A program made the translations under genes and the position numbers. From ENR-C20 sp942493145 (GTDB taxonomy: Bacteria > Bacillota > Clostridia > Acetivibrionales > DTU013), in assembly GCA_942493145.1 (NCBI GenBank), contig OW818679.1:3100001-3164000 (forward strand): DNA of 64,000 nucleotides. Reading direction: 5' to 3'. The notes beneath the pieces are model-generated. The model saw only the letters and a list, made by a program, of their open reading frames with translations, was not told the DNA's origin and did not search any database. This document shows positions 60,532-64,000 of this stretch, piece after piece. The stretch's first letter is position 1, and each line of letters opens with the position of its first letter.

Positions 60532-61119
60532 TCATGTCTGTATTACCCCTGATATTCTGGCCCATATTTCATCGCTGCCCTGCTTTGTTTCTGATGAAAA
60601 CGGAACAACAGCGTTCTCATCTGCAATTCCAAGGAACTCCCTGATATCCTTCAGTTTGGGTTTGACCTGCGCTCTGGGGATCTTATCGGACTTGGTTGCC
60701 ACTACAAAATGGGGCACGTTATTTGCCAGCAGCCAATCGTACATCAGCTTGTCATCCTTCGAAGGCAGATGTCTGATGTCCACAAGCAATACGAGCGACT
60801 TAAGCTGTCTCCTCAGGCAGAGGTACTTTTCAATAATATCACCCCAGGAATGTTTTTTATCCCTTGATACGCTTGCATACCCGTATCCAGGCAGATCCAC
60901 AAAATACAACAACCCGTCAACATTGTAGAAGTTGATCTCCCTTGTTTTTCCGGGTGTTGAAGAAGTCCTCGCAAGGCTTTTTCTATTCATCAGTGCATTT
61001 ATTATCGACGATTTCCCGACATTTGACCTTCCAACGAATGCGATTTCAGGCAGGTTGCTTTCAGGGTATTGGTCGGGCCGCACTGCAGTGCGTTCATATC
61101 TGGCATCTTTTACTATCAT
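60532..61119 (-). CDS. engB: ribosome biogenesis GTPase EngB/YsxC
   Basis: A 195-residue GTPase. G1 G-R-S-N-V-G-K-S-S (about 30-38), T-P-G-K-T (about 54-58), D-L-P-G-Y-G-Y (about 74-80) and T-K-S-D (about 142-145), all EngB-type. Required for 50S subunit assembly in many bacteria. Family length normal. Extended -10 promoter TGGTATAAT (minus strand, 61202-61197) precedes it, about 80 bases upstream. Confidence 0.95.
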   Translation of the reverse strand: MIVKDARYERTAVRPDQYPESNLPEIAFVGRSNVGKSSIINALMNRKSLARTSSTPGKTREINFYNVDGLLYFVDLPGYGYASVSRDKKHSWGDIIEKYLCLRRQLKSLVLLVDIRHLPSKDDKLMYDWLLANNVPHFVVATKSDKIPRAQVKPKLKDIREFLGIADENAVVPFSSETKQGSDEIWARISGVIQT

Positions 61120-61196
61120 CGGTTACTCCTATGGTATATAATGTCTCTAAAGTATCAATACCTGCCATTTAAACAGGTTGGTAAGCTATATCTTTA

Positions 61197-61202
61197 ATTA
61201 TA
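61197..61202 (-). promoter_or_regulatory. extended -10 promoter of engB
   Basis: TGG-TATAAT on the minus strand. The -35 region is weak. The same TGGTATAATTA string stands before radC. Confidence 0.55.
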
Positions 61203-61349
61203 CCATTTTTTCTCCATCAAATGCGTGTTTATTCGTTCAGAACGAGAATATGGACAAGTGCTGAAATATATCCCTGCACCATAGCTGTTTAAATCATCCA
61301 TAATTGAGGTAATAATCCTATAAAAGCTGATAATGAAAGGGGAGGTAGT

Positions 61350-62600
61350 ATGAACATTCTGGTCGTAGACGATGAGAAGTTCAATCTTGCCGTCGCCAAA
61401 TCATTCATAGAAAATCTACTGCCTGATGCCATAATAATAACCTGCAGCAAGCCCGAAACAGTTATGGATATCCTTGCAACCGAAAGGGTGGATATAATCC
61501 TGCTTGATATTATTATGCCCGGAATGACAGGTTTTGACCTTCTTAAGGAAGTCAGGGCCAAACATGAATTTGATGACATCCAGATTATTATTCTTACTTC
61601 TATTACAGACAATGAGAGTTTTAAATATTGCTTCGAAATCGGTGCCGACGATTACATCAGGAAACCCATAGATCCTGTAGAGTTTAATGCCCGGCTGAAG
61701 GCTGCCGTAAAATCCCGTCAGAACACAATGATACTTAAGCAAACCCAGTATCAGATGATCCAGAAGGAAAAGCTGGTATCAATCGGAGAACTTGCTGCCG
61801 GAATAGCTCATGAAATAAACAATCCTATAGGCTTTATTGGCAGCAATCTGGAAACCATGCACAATTTCATCAATAAGATACATCAGGCTGTTGAAGAGTA
61901 CAGGAAGCTTCTGGAACTCATCGACTGTGGTAATCCTTCGGCTTCCGACCTTAAGCTGAGGGTTTCAGAAATCATCGATCTTGAAATCAAACTAAAGCTT
62001 GATTATGTCATGGATGATCTTGACAATATAATAAGCGAATCTATAGACGGCATTGAACGAGTAGCTAAAATCGTTCAGAGTCTAAAGGTATTTTCCCGGT
62101 CGGCAGTCGATAACGAATTGACTGATAACAACCTTGGTGTCCTGATGGAAGATGCCCTCATGATGGTCAGAAATGAAGCCAAATACACAATTGAAATTGA
62201 AACAGAATATATGGACACCATGGATGTATTCTGCAACAAGGGGCAAATTGTCCAGGTCATGGTGAACCTGCTTCTCAATGCAATACAGGCCATAAAATCA
62301 AAGAATCCCAACTGTAGAGGCCATTTAAAAGTCCGGACATACACCGAAAACGGATACGCGTGCTGCAGCATTACCGATGACGGACCCGGAATTCCAGACA
62401 GCATAAGGGACAAGATATTCAATCCCTTTTTCACCACCAAGGCCATCGGTCAGGGCACGGGCCTCGGGCTCAGTATTTCACTGGATATAATAACGAAAAA
62501 ACACAACGGCAAGATGACTTTTTTTAATGAAACTTCCGGCGGAACCACCTTTATATTCATGCTGCCATTGAACAAGGATGAAAGGGTTGGGTTGGAATGA
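61350..62600 (+). CDS. response-regulator-histidine kinase hybrid (REC-HisKA-HATPase)
   Basis: A 416-residue cytoplasmic protein. REC (about 1-120; V-D-D-E at 6-9, I-I-L-L-D-I-I-M-P with Asp about 51, K-P at the end). Then HisKA with G-E-L-A-A-G-I-A-H-E-I-N-N-P (His about 156) and HATPase (N-L-L-L-N-A, D-D-G-P-G-I-P, G-x-G-T-G-L-G-L-S-I). The kinase is therefore itself controlled by phosphorylation. Its stop overlaps the start of the HDOD gene (ATGA), so they are coupled. GGGGAGG before the ATG. Input unknown. Confidence 0.92.
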   Translation: MNILVVDDEKFNLAVAKSFIENLLPDAIIITCSKPETVMDILATERVDIILLDIIMPGMTGFDLLKEVRAKHEFDDIQIIILTSITDNESFKYCFEIGADDYIRKPIDPVEFNARLKAAVKSRQNTMILKQTQYQMIQKEKLVSIGELAAGIAHEINNPIGFIGSNLETMHNFINKIHQAVEEYRKLLELIDCGNPSASDLKLRVSEIIDLEIKLKLDYVMDDLDNIISESIDGIERVAKIVQSLKVFSRSAVDNELTDNNLGVLMEDALMMVRNEAKYTIEIETEYMDTMDVFCNKGQIVQVMVNLLLNAIQAIKSKNPNCRGHLKVRTYTENGYACCSITDDGPGIPDSIRDKIFNPFFTTKAIGQGTGLGLSISLDIITKKHNGKMTFFNETSGGTTFIFMLPLNKDERVGLE

Positions 62601-63811
62601 GCTACAAAAATGATGAAGCCATTGTAAAAAAACGCGTACTTTTCGTAGATGATGAGGTTGGAATACTTAAGGCAGTAACACGTCTTTTCCTGAGTACGGA
62701 TTATGACCTGCTGACTGCGGATAGTGCGGAAGCCGGATTGAAGCTGCTTGAAAATGTTAATGTGGATCTTGTGGTTTCCGATATGCGCATGCCAGGAACT
62801 GATGGCTTTGAATTCCTGAGCATTATAAAAAAGCTCTATCCCCATGTGTTCAGGATAATCCTGAGCGGTTACTCTGAAGACAAAGTTATCATCACTGCCC
62901 TTCAGAGGAATGTTGCAACGATTTATATTCTTAAGCCCTGGGATAATAAAAAACTTATAGAAACCATCGATCAGATTTTTGAGATGGAAGTGAGACTTCA
63001 TAAGAGCGACATGTTCATAAAACTAAACAATATTTCAGACCTTCCTGCACTTAAAAGCAATTATCAAAGGATAATCAGCCTTGTTGAATCTGATGCAGAA
63101 ATTTCAGAAATAGCTGCTGAAATTGAGAGGGATCAGTCTGTTGCCTCCAAAGTACTTAGAATGGCCAATTCTGCATATTTTGGTGTGAAAACAGGCTCCA
63201 TCAAACAAGCCTTGCTGTATCTAGGGCTTCAAAACATACACAATCTTATACTTTCATCATCAATAAGGGATGCAATGGAAATCAGTGGTTCCGGCGGTAA
63301 ATATTTAGAACCCTTCTGGGAACATGCCATCATTGCAAACAGAATACTAATCTTCATATACAAGGAATGTCTGCACACCAGGCTTGAGGACATGTCGCAG
63401 ACTGCCGGGCTGCTTCATAACATAGGTCTGGTATTTTATATGAAGCATTTCAGAAAAAAATTCCTGCTGTTTTTGAAGGATGCACAGTCAAAAAGTAAAG
63501 ACATGTTTGACATTGAAATTGAGCACTTTGGGATCTCCCATCAGGAGATAGGAGGATACCTTCTGAAATGGTGGGGGCTACCCTTTTCCATTGTGGAAGC
63601 GACATTGTTCCATCATACTCCCCTGCATGATAAAATTATCAATAAAGAGCTGGTATGTACAGTCCACCTTGCATCGGTTTATGCCTGGAAGCTTACCGGC
63701 AATGAAAGATATGCGCACGGTCTGGAAAAAGGAGTGTTTTCATTCCTGAAGCTTGATGAAGAATATTTTGAGGCAAAATTCACGGAACAATTCCTGCACT
63801 CTGTTGAATAA
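62597..63811 (+). CDS. response regulator with HDOD output domain
   Basis: A 404-residue protein. REC domain (about 10-130; F-V-D-D-E-V, V-V-S-D-M-R-M-P with Asp about 58, and I-L-K-P-W-D) followed by HDOD (about 150-350; L-R-M-A-N-S-A-Y-F, A-I-I-A-N-R, H-N-I-G-L-V-F, H-x-x-I-G-G-Y-L-L-K-W-W-G). HDOD lacks the full HD metal site and is thought to mediate protein-protein or signalling contacts. Second gene of a three-gene signalling run. Confidence 0.9.
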   Translation: MSYKNDEAIVKKRVLFVDDEVGILKAVTRLFLSTDYDLLTADSAEAGLKLLENVNVDLVVSDMRMPGTDGFEFLSIIKKLYPHVFRIILSGYSEDKVIITALQRNVATIYILKPWDNKKLIETIDQIFEMEVRLHKSDMFIKLNNISDLPALKSNYQRIISLVESDAEISEIAAEIERDQSVASKVLRMANSAYFGVKTGSIKQALLYLGLQNIHNLILSSSIRDAMEISGSGGKYLEPFWEHAIIANRILIFIYKECLHTRLEDMSQTAGLLHNIGLVFYMKHFRKKFLLFLKDAQSKSKDMFDIEIEHFGISHQEIGGYLLKWWGLPFSIVEATLFHHTPLHDKIINKELVCTVHLASVYAWKLTGNERYAHGLEKGVFSFLKLDEEYFEAKFTEQFLHSVE

Positions 63812-63835
63812 ATAATATACTGTACGGAGGTAATA

Positions 63836-64000
63836 ATGTACGAGAATTATTCAGTACTATTTGTTGATGATGATGTAAGCATTTTGAATTCATTGAGGAG
63901 AGGCTTGGTTGATGAGACATACAAATGCTTTTTTGCAACAGATGGGAGGAAAGCCCTGTCCATTATGGAAAAAGACAGGATCCATGTGCTGGTAACAGAT
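63836..64000 (+). CDS. response regulator receiver protein, N-terminal fragment
   Basis: The first 55 codons of a third receiver gene, cut by the right edge. L-F-V-D-D-D-V-S-I-L (about 8-17) is a clear REC start; V-L-V-T-D at the end places the phospho-Asp at the edge. ACGGAGG precedes the ATG. The output domain lies outside the window. Confidence 0.9.
   Translation, partial: MYENYSVLFVDDDVSILNSLRRGLVDETYKCFFATDGRKALSIMEKDRIHVLVTD

Noticed and set aside
1..64000. tRNA or rRNA genes
   Set aside because: The intergenic gaps were scanned by eye and no cloverleaf with a CCA end or rRNA-like segment was seen. A covariance search would be decisive.

Overview
The window looks like a chromosome segment from a spore-forming, Gram-positive Clostridia-type bacterium of moderate GC. 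The signs are consensus GGAGG ribosome sites with several TTG and GTG starts, a radC-mreBCD-PBP2-minCDE cell-shape cluster, SpoIVFA/SpoIVFB-like and Spo0E-like sporulation genes, a SleB/LysM wall hydrolase under a c-di-AMP riboswitch, Asp23 and PspC/LiaF-type envelope genes, and no outer-membrane biogenesis genes. Species cannot be named from the sequence. No rRNA, tRNA, CRISPR array, prophage or complete insertion sequence was seen.

Region 1 (1-11236, minus strand): after a cut-off nitroreductase and a DUF2007 protein comes an accessory catabolic island. It encodes a cytoplasmic molybdopterin enzyme of the pyrogallol-phloroglucinol transhydroxylase type, its 12-cysteine three-cluster iron-sulfur subunit, a complete DctPQM TRAP transporter, a PucR-type regulator, and a sodium:solute symporter with a 42-residue accessory protein. 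It looks like uptake plus redox-neutral conversion of a polyhydroxylated, possibly aromatic, compound. The substrate is unknown and no downstream ring-cleavage genes are present.

Region 2 (11.5-25.3 kb): metF on the plus strand, then on the minus strand an XpaC-like protein, an SBP-OmpA fusion, an SpoIVFA/SpoIVFB-like peptidase pair, minE-minD-minC, mrdA, mreD-mreC-mreB, radC and maf. These serve cell shape, septum placement and sporulation. rodA is missing from the cluster.

Region 3 (25.4-42 kb): adenine deaminase, a divergent class 1 isoprenoid-fold enzyme beside LiaF-like and PspC envelope-stress genes, a flippase-like membrane protein, Asp23, AsnRS, a metallophosphoesterase, a signal-less Bmp protein with a ParB-like front half, arginase, a radical SAM protein, isocitrate dehydrogenase and a SEC-C protein. 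An intergenic region at 40.6-40.9 kb holds three strong inverted repeats. A Spo0E-like gene and a YkgJ-like cysteine-rich gene follow.

Region 4 (42-64 kb): a 2.7-kilo-residue cyclic beta-1,2-glucan synthase homologue, a patatin-like lipase with a 15-bp tandem repeat upstream, the riboswitch-controlled LysM-SleB hydrolase, an ECF sigma factor, a GAF histidine kinase/NarL response-regulator pair, a LysM-M14 peptidase, a YjfB-like small protein, a SecA2-like ATPase with an unusual hydrophobic tail, EngB, and a three-gene signalling operon (REC-kinase, REC-HDOD, REC) running off the right edge.

A dispersed palindrome with a GGGGACGG/CCGTCCCC core occurs between genes at four places and is the clearest unannotated repeat family in the window.
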